DNA of 64,000 nucleotides, from contig JBMNIQ010000005.1 of assembly GCA_050951095.1 (NCBI GenBank), positions 248,001 through 312,000 of the forward strand. The letters run 5' to 3'. The notes beneath the pieces are model-generated. The model had not been told where the DNA came from. It did no database searches and saw nothing but the letters and a program-made list of their open reading frames with translations. Origin of the DNA: UMGS1519 sp050951095. GTDB taxonomy: Bacteria; Actinomycetota; Coriobacteriia; Coriobacteriales; Eggerthellaceae. Positions 1-6,890 of the stretch are shown piece by piece. Made by a program: the position numbers and the translations under genes. Numbering within the stretch: the first letter of the stretch is position 1; the number at the start of each line of letters is the position of its first letter.

Positions 1-771
1 CGCCCGCGAGGAGATCGGCGCGCTGACCGTCGGCGTCGTCACGAAGCCGTTCAGCTTCGAAGGCCGTCTGCGCCGCAACCAGGCCGAGCAGGGCATCGAC
101 CTGCTGTCCCAGAAGGTCGACACGCTGATCGTCATCCCGAACGACCGCCTGCTGGAGATCGTGGAGAAGAAGACCAGCATGCTCGACGCCTTCCGCATCG
201 CCGACGACACGCTGCGCCAGGGCATCCAGGGCGTCACCGACCTGATCACCATCCCCGGCCTGATCAACCTCGACTTCGCCGACATCCGCACCGTCATGAA
301 GGACGCCGGCACCGCGATGATGGGCATCGGCATCGCCTCCGGCGAGAACCGTGCGCTGGACGCCGCGCAGCAGGCCATCAACTCCAGCCTGCTGGAGTCC
401 TCGATCGCAGGCGCATCGCGCGTGCTGTTCTCCATCGCCGGCGCCCCGACCTCACGCTGGCCGAGGTCGACGAGGCGGCCCGCACCGTGGAGGCCTGCGC
501 CGACGAGAACGCCAACATCATCTACGGCCAGATCATCGACGAGAGCCTGGGCGACCAGGTCCGCATCACGGTCATCGCCACCGGCTTCACGAACAACCCG
601 CAGCAGGGCAACGCCTACGACCAGCGCAACCTGTTCGCGAACACCACGCAGGCCCCGAAGCCCGCGCAGCCGGCTGCCGAGACGTACAATCCCGCGCCTT
701 CGTACAGCAGTAACAACGATTCGAACCGCTTCAGCGACGAGGATTACATCCCCGACTTCCTGAAGAGGTAA
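1..771 (+). CDS. ftsZ: Cell division protein FtsZ, C-terminal part, with an apparent 1-nt frameshift
   Basis: FtsZ is the tubulin-like GTPase that forms the cytokinetic ring. The window opens inside the gene in frame 2. The first part (to about 440) carries the end of the GTPase domain and most of the C-terminal domain (LTVGVVTKPFSFEGRLR, then TLIVIPNDRLLEI). Near 441-448 the frame moves: a single missing base (GGCGC where GGCGGC is expected, IAGGPDLTLAEV) shifts coding to frame 1. That frame continues with EACADENANIIYGQIID, a Gln/Pro/Ser linker, and the terminal SepF/ZipA-type peptide DEDYIPDFLKR before TAA. Both halves are perfectly conserved and ftsZ is essential, so I read the shift as a sequence or assembly error rather than a pseudogene. 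It is followed by pgeF, yggS and sepF, the usual order in Gram-positive division clusters. Confidence 0.93.
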   Translation, partial: RPRGDRRADRRRRHEAVQLRRPSAPQPGRAGHRPAVPEGRHADRHPERPPAGDRGEEDQHARRLPHRRRHAAPGHPGRHRPDHHPRPDQPRLRRHPHRHEGRRHRDDGHRHRLRREPCAGRRAAGHQLQPAGVLDRRRIARAVLHRRRPDLTLAEVDEAARTVEACADENANIIYGQIIDESLGDQVRITVIATGFTNNPQQGNAYDQRNLFANTTQAPKPAQPAAETYNPAPSYSSNNDSNRFSDEDYIPDFLKR

Positions 772-795
772 GATTCCCGATTCGGTCACTGCATC

Positions 796-1665
796 ATGAG
801 CACGCCCTTTGAACTGCCGCTTCCGCAGCTGGTCAAAGGGCGTTTTGCGTATGCGGACGCGCAGGGTGCGCCGGCGGGAGCCATTGAGGCGTACACGGAC
901 CCGGCGCTCTTCAAGGTCACGGGCGTGCGCATCGCGTTCACGCTGCGCCACGGCGGTGCCAGCAAGCCGCCGTACGATTCGCTGAACCTGGGCACGCACG
1001 TGAAGGACGATCCCGCCGCCGTGGCCGAGAACCGCCGCCGCGTGCTGTCCGCGTTCGCCGTGCCGCAGGCGCCGCTTCTGGTGCCGAACCAGGTGCATGG
1101 CAGCCACGTGCAGGTGGTGGATTCCGCTGCGCCCGCCAACCTGGCATCGACGCGCGGGCAAATCGCGGAAGGGGCGGACGCCCTGGTCGTCCGGCCAGCC
1201 GATACAGCCGCGCTGCTGTGCTATGCGGATTGCACGCCCCTTATCCTGGTGGCGCCGCACGGAACGTTCGCGGTCGTCCATGCCGGTTGGCGCGGCGTGG
1301 ACAACGGCATTGCCGTCAAGGCATTGGAGCGGCTTCTGGATCAGGACGGCGCCGACACGGCCGCAGGCGTCAACGTCTACCGCGGCCCGTACATCCATGC
1401 GGAATGCTTCGAGACGGGCCCCGATGTCTACGACCGCTTCATCGCGCAGTTCGGGTCCGTTGCCGCCTACGACGAAACGCACATCGACATGGGCGCCTGC
1501 CTGGACAAGGCGCTTGTGGCGGCAGGTGTGGAGGCTCGGCGCATAGCGGATGTGAACTGCTGCACGGTGTGCGATAATCGGAACTGGTTCTCATATCGGG
1601 CACAAGGAGGCGTGTGCGGCCGCCATGGCGCATTCGCCGTTAGGACCGTCGTCGCTTCCGCGTAG
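796..1665 (+). CDS. pgeF: Polyphenol oxidase/laccase-domain protein (PgeF/YlmD, YfiH family)
   Basis: A 289-residue member of the YfiH/YlmD/LACC1 family. Characterised members act on purine nucleosides (phosphorylase/deaminase activity), and the E. coli homologue edits a peptidoglycan precursor. The three metal/catalytic residues are visible: His101 in NQVHG, Cys146 in CYADCTP and His162 in HAGWRG. The C-terminal RNWFSYRAQGGVCGRHGAF is the family end motif. The start is ATG 796, the first in-frame ATG; its Shine-Dalgarno sequence is weak. It lies 24 nt after ftsZ and 31 nt before yggS, matching the ylmD-ylmE-sepF order known from Bacillus. The substrate here cannot be told from sequence. Confidence 0.92.
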   Translation: MSTPFELPLPQLVKGRFAYADAQGAPAGAIEAYTDPALFKVTGVRIAFTLRHGGASKPPYDSLNLGTHVKDDPAAVAENRRRVLSAFAVPQAPLLVPNQVHGSHVQVVDSAAPANLASTRGQIAEGADALVVRPADTAALLCYADCTPLILVAPHGTFAVVHAGWRGVDNGIAVKALERLLDQDGADTAAGVNVYRGPYIHAECFETGPDVYDRFIAQFGSVAAYDETHIDMGACLDKALVAAGVEARRIADVNCCTVCDNRNWFSYRAQGGVCGRHGAFAVRTVVASA

Positions 1666-1696
1666 CCCGCAGTCTTTAGGAGGCGAAGGGTTCGCA

Positions 1697-2398
1697 ATGA
1701 GCATTGCGACGCGTTATCGCGCTATTCGCGCAGAGATCGACGACATCTGCCGGGAATGCGGCAGGGATCCGCAGGAAGTCAAGCTGGTGGCCGTTTCGAA
1801 GACGGTCGGCATTCCCGAAGTGAAGGAGGCCCTGGATGCCGGCGCCGTGGCGTTCGGCGAGAACAGGCCGGACCAGATCGTGCCGAAGCAGGCCGCCTAT
1901 CCCGATGCCGAATGGCACTTCATCGGCAACATCCAATCCCGCCGCATCAACGACATCGTCGGTGCCGCGTCCCTTATCCATTCCGTGTACCAGGAGCATC
2001 ATCTGGCGCGCATCGACCGCGCCGCGCAGGAGCACGGCAAGGTGCAGCCCATCCTGCTGGAAGTGAACGTGTCCGGCGAGGAGAGCAAATCGGGCCTGGC
2101 TCCCGATGCCGTGGAGGACATGATGGCCGCCGTGGACAAGTTCGAGCACATCGAGCTGCGCGGGCTCATGACCATGGCGCCGCAAGGCGATATCGCCGTT
2201 GCCGAGAAGACGTTCGCGGACCTGGAGGCGCTCCGCAACAAGCTGCGCACCTGCGTTTTTCCTGTACATGGCACGTTTGACCTTGATGAACTTTCTATGG
2301 GTATGAGCGAAGACTGGCGCGTGGCAATACCCCATGGCGCTACGATGGTGCGAGTCGGTCGTGCGATTTTCAGCGACGATTTCGAACCGACAGCATAA
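1697..2398 (+). CDS. Pyridoxal phosphate homeostasis protein YggS/YlmE
   Basis: A 233-residue fold-type III PLP-binding protein of the YggS/PROSC family, which buffers pyridoxal 5'-phosphate and affects amino-acid and keto-acid pools. The PLP-binding lysine is Lys35 in VKLVAVSKTVG. GENRPDQI, EWHFIGNIQSRR, EVNVSGEESKSG and the C-terminal LSMGMSEDWRVAI are family hallmarks. I chose ATG 1697, preceded by AGGAGG at 1678-1683, rather than the upstream in-frame ATG at 1625, which lies inside pgeF. It sits between pgeF and sepF, as in many Firmicutes and actinomycetes. Confidence 0.93.
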   Translation: MSIATRYRAIRAEIDDICRECGRDPQEVKLVAVSKTVGIPEVKEALDAGAVAFGENRPDQIVPKQAAYPDAEWHFIGNIQSRRINDIVGAASLIHSVYQEHHLARIDRAAQEHGKVQPILLEVNVSGEESKSGLAPDAVEDMMAAVDKFEHIELRGLMTMAPQGDIAVAEKTFADLEALRNKLRTCVFPVHGTFDLDELSMGMSEDWRVAIPHGATMVRVGRAIFSDDFEPTA

Positions 2399-2467
2399 AC
2401 GCAGCCCAGCTGAAACGGTCACGTGCGGGCAACCCGCCGTGTTCCGACACGATCAGGAGATAATGAA

Positions 2468-3289
2468 ATGGCAAATAGAGCTTCTGAATGGGCGGGACGC
2501 GCCTCGGGCGCTTTCTCCGGCCTGAGGGATAGGCTGTCCGGCCGTAAAGACGACGGCTATGACGACGGCTACGATAACTACGACGATTACGGGTACACGG
2601 ACGACGGCTATTCGAACGATTACGGCGAATACGGGTACGACCCCGAAGCGGAGGAGGACTACGAGACGTCCTCGACCGGTCCCGTCTCCACCCGCGCGGT
2701 GAGCTCCGGCTCCGGTTATTCCAGCAGTTCCACCGGCTACTCTTCGAATCCGCGCCTGGTGAGCATGGACGAGGCGCGCTCCAGCGTCACGGCCCGCACC
2801 AGTGCTGTCGACCCGGCAACGCGCGTGCCGTCGTACCGCCAGAGCTCCACCACGGCCAGCTACCGTGCGGCTTCCACGGCTTCGGATTCCAGCCGTTCGC
2901 GCGGCTATGATTCGCTGTTCTCGTCCACGTCCTCCGCAACGGATGCCGGTACGGCAGGCTCTTCTGCCTCCGCCGCGAAGACGCCCGTCTTCCAGATTCC
3001 GCTGACGAAGGCCCCGGACGACCGCAGCCTGGAGATCGTCCGCCCGAAGGAATACGGCGACGTGGCAGATGTCGCCAGCATCTTGAAGAAGGGCGATGCC
3101 GTGGTCCTCAGCCTGAAGATGGCGCCGAGCGCCATCTCCACGCGCGTGCTGGACTTCGCATTCGGCGTCGCCAGCGCGCTCGACGCGAACGTGGAGTGCG
3201 TGGGCGAGAAGGTCTTCTTCGTGGTCCGCGGCAAGGGCATCTCCGACGGCGAGCGCGAGAAGCTGCGCCTGCAGGGGGTTGTCCAGTGA
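2468..3289 (+). CDS. sepF: Cell division protein SepF
   Basis: A 273-residue SepF, the membrane anchor of FtsZ that also bundles its filaments. The N-terminus is a short basic amphipathic segment (WAGRASGAFSGLRDRL), the expected membrane-binding helix. Residues of about 25-75 are a very Asp/Tyr/Gly-rich acidic linker with repeated DDGY/DYG units, followed by a Ser/Thr-rich linker to about 175. The C-terminal SepF domain is recognisable (IVRPKEYGDVADVASILKKG, VFFVVRGKGISDGERE). SepF proteins are usually 130-220 residues, so the length comes from the linker. ATG 2468 follows AGGAG at 2455-2459. The TGA stop overlaps the GTG start of proC. Confidence 0.95.
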   Translation: MANRASEWAGRASGAFSGLRDRLSGRKDDGYDDGYDNYDDYGYTDDGYSNDYGEYGYDPEAEEDYETSSTGPVSTRAVSSGSGYSSSSTGYSSNPRLVSMDEARSSVTARTSAVDPATRVPSYRQSSTTASYRAASTASDSSRSRGYDSLFSSTSSATDAGTAGSSASAAKTPVFQIPLTKAPDDRSLEIVRPKEYGDVADVASILKKGDAVVLSLKMAPSAISTRVLDFAFGVASALDANVECVGEKVFFVVRGKGISDGEREKLRLQGVVQ

Positions 3290-4128
3290 GCTTCCAGCTG
3301 ACAGCCGATACGCGCATTGCCGTCATCGGCGGCGGCAAGATGGGCGAGGCCATCATGGGCGGTTGGATCTCCGCCCAGGAAGGTCCCGCGAAGCTGCTCA
3401 CCGCCGAGAATTTCATCGTGGCGAATCCCGGGCAGGAGCGGCGCGACTACCTGACGGACAACTACGGCGTCGCCTGCGTGGCGGATGCATCCGAGATCGA
3501 TGCGGCGGACGTGGTGCTGATTGCGGTGAAGCCCCAGAAGATGGCGGAGGTGCTGCCCGTCGTGGCCTCGCGTCCGTTCGCGGGCGATGCGTTCTACATC
3601 AGCGTCGCGGCCGGCTGGACCACGGCGCGCATCGAGGGCCTGCTGCCGCAGGGCGTGCACCTGTGCCGCCTGATGCCGAACACGCCGCTGCTGGTGCAAT
3701 GCGGCGCCACGGCCGTGTGCAAGGGCGCGAACACCGACGATGCGGAATGCACGCTGGTGCGCGACCTGTTCGCCTGCCTGGGCCGCGCATGGATCGTGGA
3801 CGAGGATCAGATCGACGCCGTGTGCGCCATCAGCGGCTCCGGCCCGGCGTATGTGGCGCGGCTCATCGAGGTCCTGGGATCCATGGGCCCGGAGGTCGGC
3901 CTGCCGGACGGCATGGCGGAGCAGCTGGCGCTTCAGACGGTGCTGGGCACGGCGCAGCTCATGCGGCAGATGGACCAAAGCGCCGAGAAGACGCGCATCG
4001 ATGTCAGCAGTCCCGGCGGCACCACGATCGCCGCGTTGGACGCAATGGACGAAGCTGGCTTTTCCGACTCTATCCAACAAGGCGTCCGAGCGGCTATCCG
4101 CCGTGCGGAAGAATTGGGGAACATGTAG
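3286..4128 (+). CDS. proC: Pyrroline-5-carboxylate reductase
   Basis: A 280-residue NAD(P)H-dependent P5C reductase, the last step of proline synthesis. The N-terminal Rossmann motif is IAVIGGGKMGEAIMGGW. The family signature near the C-terminus is visible as RIDVSSPGGTTIAALDAM, with AISGSGPAYVARLIE before it. I start it at GTG 3286 (VSFQLTADTRIAV), in a 4-nt GTGA overlap with the sepF stop, which suggests translational coupling. Upstream in-frame starts lie deep inside sepF. Its location inside a division cluster (sepF-proC-yggT-divIVA) is a common linkage without known functional meaning. Confidence 0.95.
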   Translation: MSFQLTADTRIAVIGGGKMGEAIMGGWISAQEGPAKLLTAENFIVANPGQERRDYLTDNYGVACVADASEIDAADVVLIAVKPQKMAEVLPVVASRPFAGDAFYISVAAGWTTARIEGLLPQGVHLCRLMPNTPLLVQCGATAVCKGANTDDAECTLVRDLFACLGRAWIVDEDQIDAVCAISGSGPAYVARLIEVLGSMGPEVGLPDGMAEQLALQTVLGTAQLMRQMDQSAEKTRIDVSSPGGTTIAALDAMDEAGFSDSIQQGVRAAIRRAEELGNM

Positions 4129-4386
4129 ATGACCTGGCAATATGTCGTAATCCAGATTGCAGATCTGTATGCCATGATCCTGGTGGTGTACATCTGCCTG
4201 ACCTGGATTCCCATGCGTCAAGGGGTTTTCGCAGATGTGATGAACTTCTTGGAGAAGATCTGCGAACCGTTTTTGAGGCCGTTTCGCAAACTCATTCCGC
4301 CTATTGGGGGAATGATTGATATAACCCCAATCATCGCGTTACTTGTATTACAATTCGGCGTAAGGCTTATCGTAAGCGTGTTTTAG
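4129..4386 (+). CDS. YggT family membrane protein
   Basis: An 85-residue integral membrane protein starting at the base after the proC stop. It has two hydrophobic segments (about residues 5-25 and 62-83) flanking the conserved YggT signature EPFLRPFRKLIPPIGGMIDITPI. YggT proteins of Gram-positive bacteria and chloroplast relatives are linked to division-site or nucleoid organisation and osmotic stress; the exact role is not settled. Position between proC and divIVA is the typical context. Confidence 0.9.
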   Translation: MTWQYVVIQIADLYAMILVVYICLTWIPMRQGVFADVMNFLEKICEPFLRPFRKLIPPIGGMIDITPIIALLVLQFGVRLIVSVF

Positions 4387-4434
4387 AGCGCTTCGGGCGC
4401 TCGTGCGCTTATAGACAAGATGGAAGGAAGATCA

Positions 4435-5271
4435 ATGGCGATCACTTCAACCGACATTCAGAACCAAAGCTTCTCGATTGATCGAAAAGGCTACGACGTC
4501 GACGAGGTCGACGTTTTCCTGGAGCGCATGTGCGAGGAGGTCGACGCACTGAACGGCCAGGTGGCAGAGCTGCAGGCTCAGCTGCGCGAGGCGAACGAGC
4601 GCGCCGATGACGCCGAGGCCCGTGCGGCAGAGGCCGAGGAGGCCGCTGCATCCGCCGCTTCCGCCCCGGTCATCGAGACCCGCCGCGAGCCGGCCGCCCC
4701 GGTGGTCTACACGGAGACCGAGAAGGACGCCCGCATCGCGAATCTGGAGCGTCAGCTGGAGGAGCGCCGCCGCGACGTGGATGCCATCGCGCAGGCCCTC
4801 ATCACGGCCCAGCGTTCCGGCGAGGAGATCGTCGCAAACGCGAAGAAGGCCGCACTCGGCACGCAGCAGGATGCCGAGGAGGAAGCGAAGCGCATCCTGG
4901 ACAAGGCGAATGCCGAGAAGCAGCGCATCCTGGGCGTCATCTCCGATCTGCAGGAGAGCCGCGAGCAGGTTCGCGCCGACTACCAGGATATGCTGAAGGA
5001 GTTCATCTCTTCCGCCACGAAGACGCTGACCGAGATCGGCGGAGACCTGGACAACACGCACAGCCTGCATGTGACGTCCAGCCGTCCCGTGACCACGCAT
5101 CGCCGCACTGTCGATGCCGACGCCGAGGCACTGGCGGCAACGTACACCACGCCTTCCGTGGGTCGCAGCCATGTGGTTGCCCCGAAGTCCCCGACGCCCT
5201 CGAAGCCGGGCAAGGACCTGACCGGCTTCGGCGATGCTGCCGATGATTTCGAGTTCGACGACATCGACTAG
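4435..5271 (+). CDS. divIVA: DivIVA-domain polar/septal scaffold protein
   Basis: A 278-residue DivIVA/Wag31-type coiled-coil protein that marks curved membrane and recruits division or polar-growth factors. The N-terminal domain is clear: TDIQNQSFSIDRKGYDVDEV followed by DVFLERMCEEVDAL. Residues of about 35-75 and 100-205 are predicted coiled coil rich in Glu/Ala/Arg, separated by a Pro-containing linker (RREPAAPVVY). The C-terminus is a disordered tail ending FEFDDID. ATG 4435 is chosen over an ATG at 4420 because it follows GGAAGGAAG. A strong intrinsic terminator follows at 5296-5330, ending the division cluster. Confidence 0.93.
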   Translation: MAITSTDIQNQSFSIDRKGYDVDEVDVFLERMCEEVDALNGQVAELQAQLREANERADDAEARAAEAEEAAASAASAPVIETRREPAAPVVYTETEKDARIANLERQLEERRRDVDAIAQALITAQRSGEEIVANAKKAALGTQQDAEEEAKRILDKANAEKQRILGVISDLQESREQVRADYQDMLKEFISSATKTLTEIGGDLDNTHSLHVTSSRPVTTHRRTVDADAEALAATYTTPSVGRSHVVAPKSPTPSKPGKDLTGFGDAADDFEFDDID

Positions 5272-5295
5272 CAGCGCATCTGCCGCAACGAAACG

Positions 5296-5330
5296 ACGGC
5301 CGCAGCCCGAACGGGTTGCGGCCGTTTTCT
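5296..5330 (+). terminator. Intrinsic terminator after divIVA
   Basis: A GC-rich hairpin: ACGGCCGCAGCCCG at 5296-5309 pairs with CGGGTTGCGGCCGT at 5312-5325 (14 bp, one G-U pair), followed by TTTTCTCTTT. It ends the ftsZ-divIVA cluster on the plus strand. Confidence 0.85.
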
Positions 5331-5421
5331 CTTTCTGCATGCCGAGGCGGTGCCGCGTTCCCTGCGGCAGAGAGCAACTGCCGGTGCCGAATATGCAGGG
5401 GAAGGGAATAGAGGGAAATAA

Positions 5422-5761
5422 GGAGCGGGTCTGTAAGCCGGGTTCTGTAATCGGCAACCATTTATCTAGGACCTGCGTCGCCGCAGGCCTCGAGCACGCA
5501 ACCCGGATGCACGAACAGACGGTCGTATCGCACCCCTATTTGCGCTTGCTTCGGATGGGGTTTTCCAAGCCGGACCATTGCTGGCCCGCTGGTGCGCTTT
5601 TACCGCACCGTTTCAGCTTTTCTCCCGCAAAGCGGGGGAGTTTACTTTTCTGTGGCACTTTCCATCGGGTCGCCCCGCCCAGCCGTTAGCTGGCATCCTG
5701 TCTGTCGAAGCCCGGACTTTCCTCATACCCCGAAGGGTTCCGCGGTCGCCCGACCCGCTCC
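5422..5761 (-). ncRNA. rnpB: RNase P RNA (catalytic subunit)
   Basis: Read on the minus strand, the RNA starts GGAGCGGGTC (complement of 5752-5761) and ends GACCCGCTCC (complement of 5422-5431), forming the closing P1 helix. Inside are the universally conserved RNase P elements: GAGGAAAGTCCGGGCT near the 5' end and ACAGAACCCGGCTTACAGAC near the 3' end, with GCGACC and ACCCTTCGGGGTA between. Length is about 340 nt, typical of bacterial type A. The RNA matures tRNA 5' ends together with the RnpA protein. Ends are set by the P1 helix and could be off by a few bases. Confidence 0.95.
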
Positions 5762-5769
5762 GACGGGAG

Positions 5770-5775
5770 ATTCTA
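5770..5775 (-). promoter_or_regulatory. Likely -10 box of rnpB
   Basis: On the minus strand, TAGAAT lies 8 nt before the inferred 5' end of RNase P RNA (5761), the right distance for a sigma-70-type -10 element. The -35 region 17 nt further up (TCGCAT) is poor. Confidence 0.5.
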
Positions 5776-5851
5776 CCATGTCGGCGCGCCGTATGCGACG
5801 GAAAGGAGCGTATAGAATGAGGCAAGGAGAACGGAAGGAAAGGTGGATGCC

Positions 5852-6613
5852 ATGAGGGCGGCGCTGGTCGGTGCGGTGTATTTCAATGCGGAACATTTCA
5901 GGGCGCAGCATTTCGATTGCGTGATTGCGGTGGACCGGGGCTATGCGTCGTTGCGGCATGCCGGCATCGCGCCCGACGTGGCAGTGGGCGACTTCGACAG
6001 CCTGGGTTTCGCCCCGGACTGCCCCACGCGCACGTTCCCCGTGGAAAAGGACGCAAGCGACATGGAGCTGGCCATGCGCGAGGCCCTTGACCGCGGCGCG
6101 GACGAGGTGCTGCTGTACGGTGCGTTCTCGGCGCGCCTGGACCATACGCTTGCGAACGTGCAGATGCTGTGCGGGTGCGCGCAGCGGGGCGTGCGCGTGT
6201 TCGGCATCGGCGACGCCTTCGCCATCACGGCGCTTGCGGGAGGGGCCGGCATGCCGTCGCGCACGGCGTGCCTGTCGTTTAACGGGCGGGCGCTGCAGGC
6301 TGCCGGCCTGGCGCGGGAGGGCCATGCGAACGACCCCGTGCATTCCGAGGACGACTTGCCCGAACCGGTGCGCGAAGGGGTGGCGGCCCCGGGGGCGTAC
6401 GGAAACTTCGTGTCCGTGTTCGCGTTCTGCGGCGCGGCGCACGATGTCTGCGAAAGCGGTCTGAAGTACGGTCTGACGCATGCGGACCTGCCCGATACCA
6501 CGAGCCGCGGGTTGTCGAACGAGTTCACGGCCGCGGATGCGCGTATCCGGGTGGGGAACGGCACGCTGGTGGTCACGTTCCCCCTGCCGGCATGGGATGC
6601 CCTGGAGCGCTGA
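5852..6613 (+). CDS. Thiamine diphosphokinase
   Basis: A 253-residue thiamine pyrophosphokinase, which converts thiamine plus ATP to thiamine diphosphate. The N-terminal catalytic motifs are visible: VDRGYASLRHAGIAPDVAVG followed by DFDSL, then FPVEKDASDMELAM and GAFSARLDHTLANVQML. The C-terminal beta-sandwich (GLTHADLPDTTSRGLSNEF) is the thiamine-binding part. I chose ATG 5852 over GTG 5843 because AGGAAAGG at 5836-5843 is then well spaced. It sits upstream of the TPP riboswitch-thiC-thiD unit, so salvage and synthesis genes are adjacent, but it precedes the riboswitch and so is probably not under it. A 16-nt tandem repeat begins at its stop codon. Confidence 0.9.
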   Translation: MRAALVGAVYFNAEHFRAQHFDCVIAVDRGYASLRHAGIAPDVAVGDFDSLGFAPDCPTRTFPVEKDASDMELAMREALDRGADEVLLYGAFSARLDHTLANVQMLCGCAQRGVRVFGIGDAFAITALAGGAGMPSRTACLSFNGRALQAAGLAREGHANDPVHSEDDLPEPVREGVAAPGAYGNFVSVFAFCGAAHDVCESGLKYGLTHADLPDTTSRGLSNEFTAADARIRVGNGTLVVTFPLPAWDALER

Positions 6614-6626
6614 GGCGCTGAGACCG

Positions 6627-6672
6627 CGGAGCGCCGAGGTCCCGGAGCGCCGAGGTCCCGGAGCGCCGAGGG
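6627..6672 (+). repeat. Short tandem repeat, 16-nt unit, about 2.9 copies
   Basis: The unit CGGAGCGCCGAGGTCC occurs at 6627-6642 and 6643-6658, with a partial third copy from 6659. A diverged copy overlaps the end of the thiamine diphosphokinase gene. No function is apparent. Confidence 0.85.
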
Positions 6673-6742
6673 ACGCTTCCGGGTCCTGTACCCGCCGCGC
6701 GGGCCGCTGCGGTTGCGGGTGGGCATTCCGCTTCGGCAGGTC

Positions 6743-6748
6743 TATACT
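6743..6748 (+). promoter_or_regulatory. Likely -10 box of the thiC-thiD transcript
   Basis: TATACT lies about 25 nt before the TPP aptamer and 5 nt before a strong leader hairpin (6754-6773). No good -35 box at 16-18 nt is seen. Confidence 0.45.
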
Positions 6749-6767
6749 CGTAAGGCACCCGCACACG

Positions 6768-6885
6768 GGTGCCGGGGTGCTTGCGCAAGCAGGCTGAGAT
6801 CCGGTCTGGGCAGCAGCGGCGAACCGTTGCCGCCGGCGACCGCAACCCGTCGAACCTGATTGGATAATGCCAGCGAAGGGAGCAT
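6768..6885 (+). promoter_or_regulatory. TPP riboswitch (thi-box) upstream of thiC
   Basis: The aptamer shows the conserved thi-box blocks in order: GGGGTGC (6774-6780), GGCTGAGA (6792-6799), ACCCGTCGAACCTGAT (6845-6860) and GGATAATGCCAGCGAAGGGA (6862-6881). The optional P3 arm spans about 6800-6840. The 3' strand overlaps the thiC Shine-Dalgarno (AAGGGAG, 6876-6882), 8 nt before the thiC ATG. That suggests control of translation initiation: TPP binding would close P1 and hide the ribosome site. A hairpin at 6754-6773 shares the 5' strand of P1 and may compete with it. Confidence 0.95.
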
Positions 6886-6890
6886 TTCGC

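Noticed and set aside
2905..4221. A 438-codon frame antisense to sepF/proC
   Set aside because: Covers two certain genes on the other strand and has shadow-frame composition.
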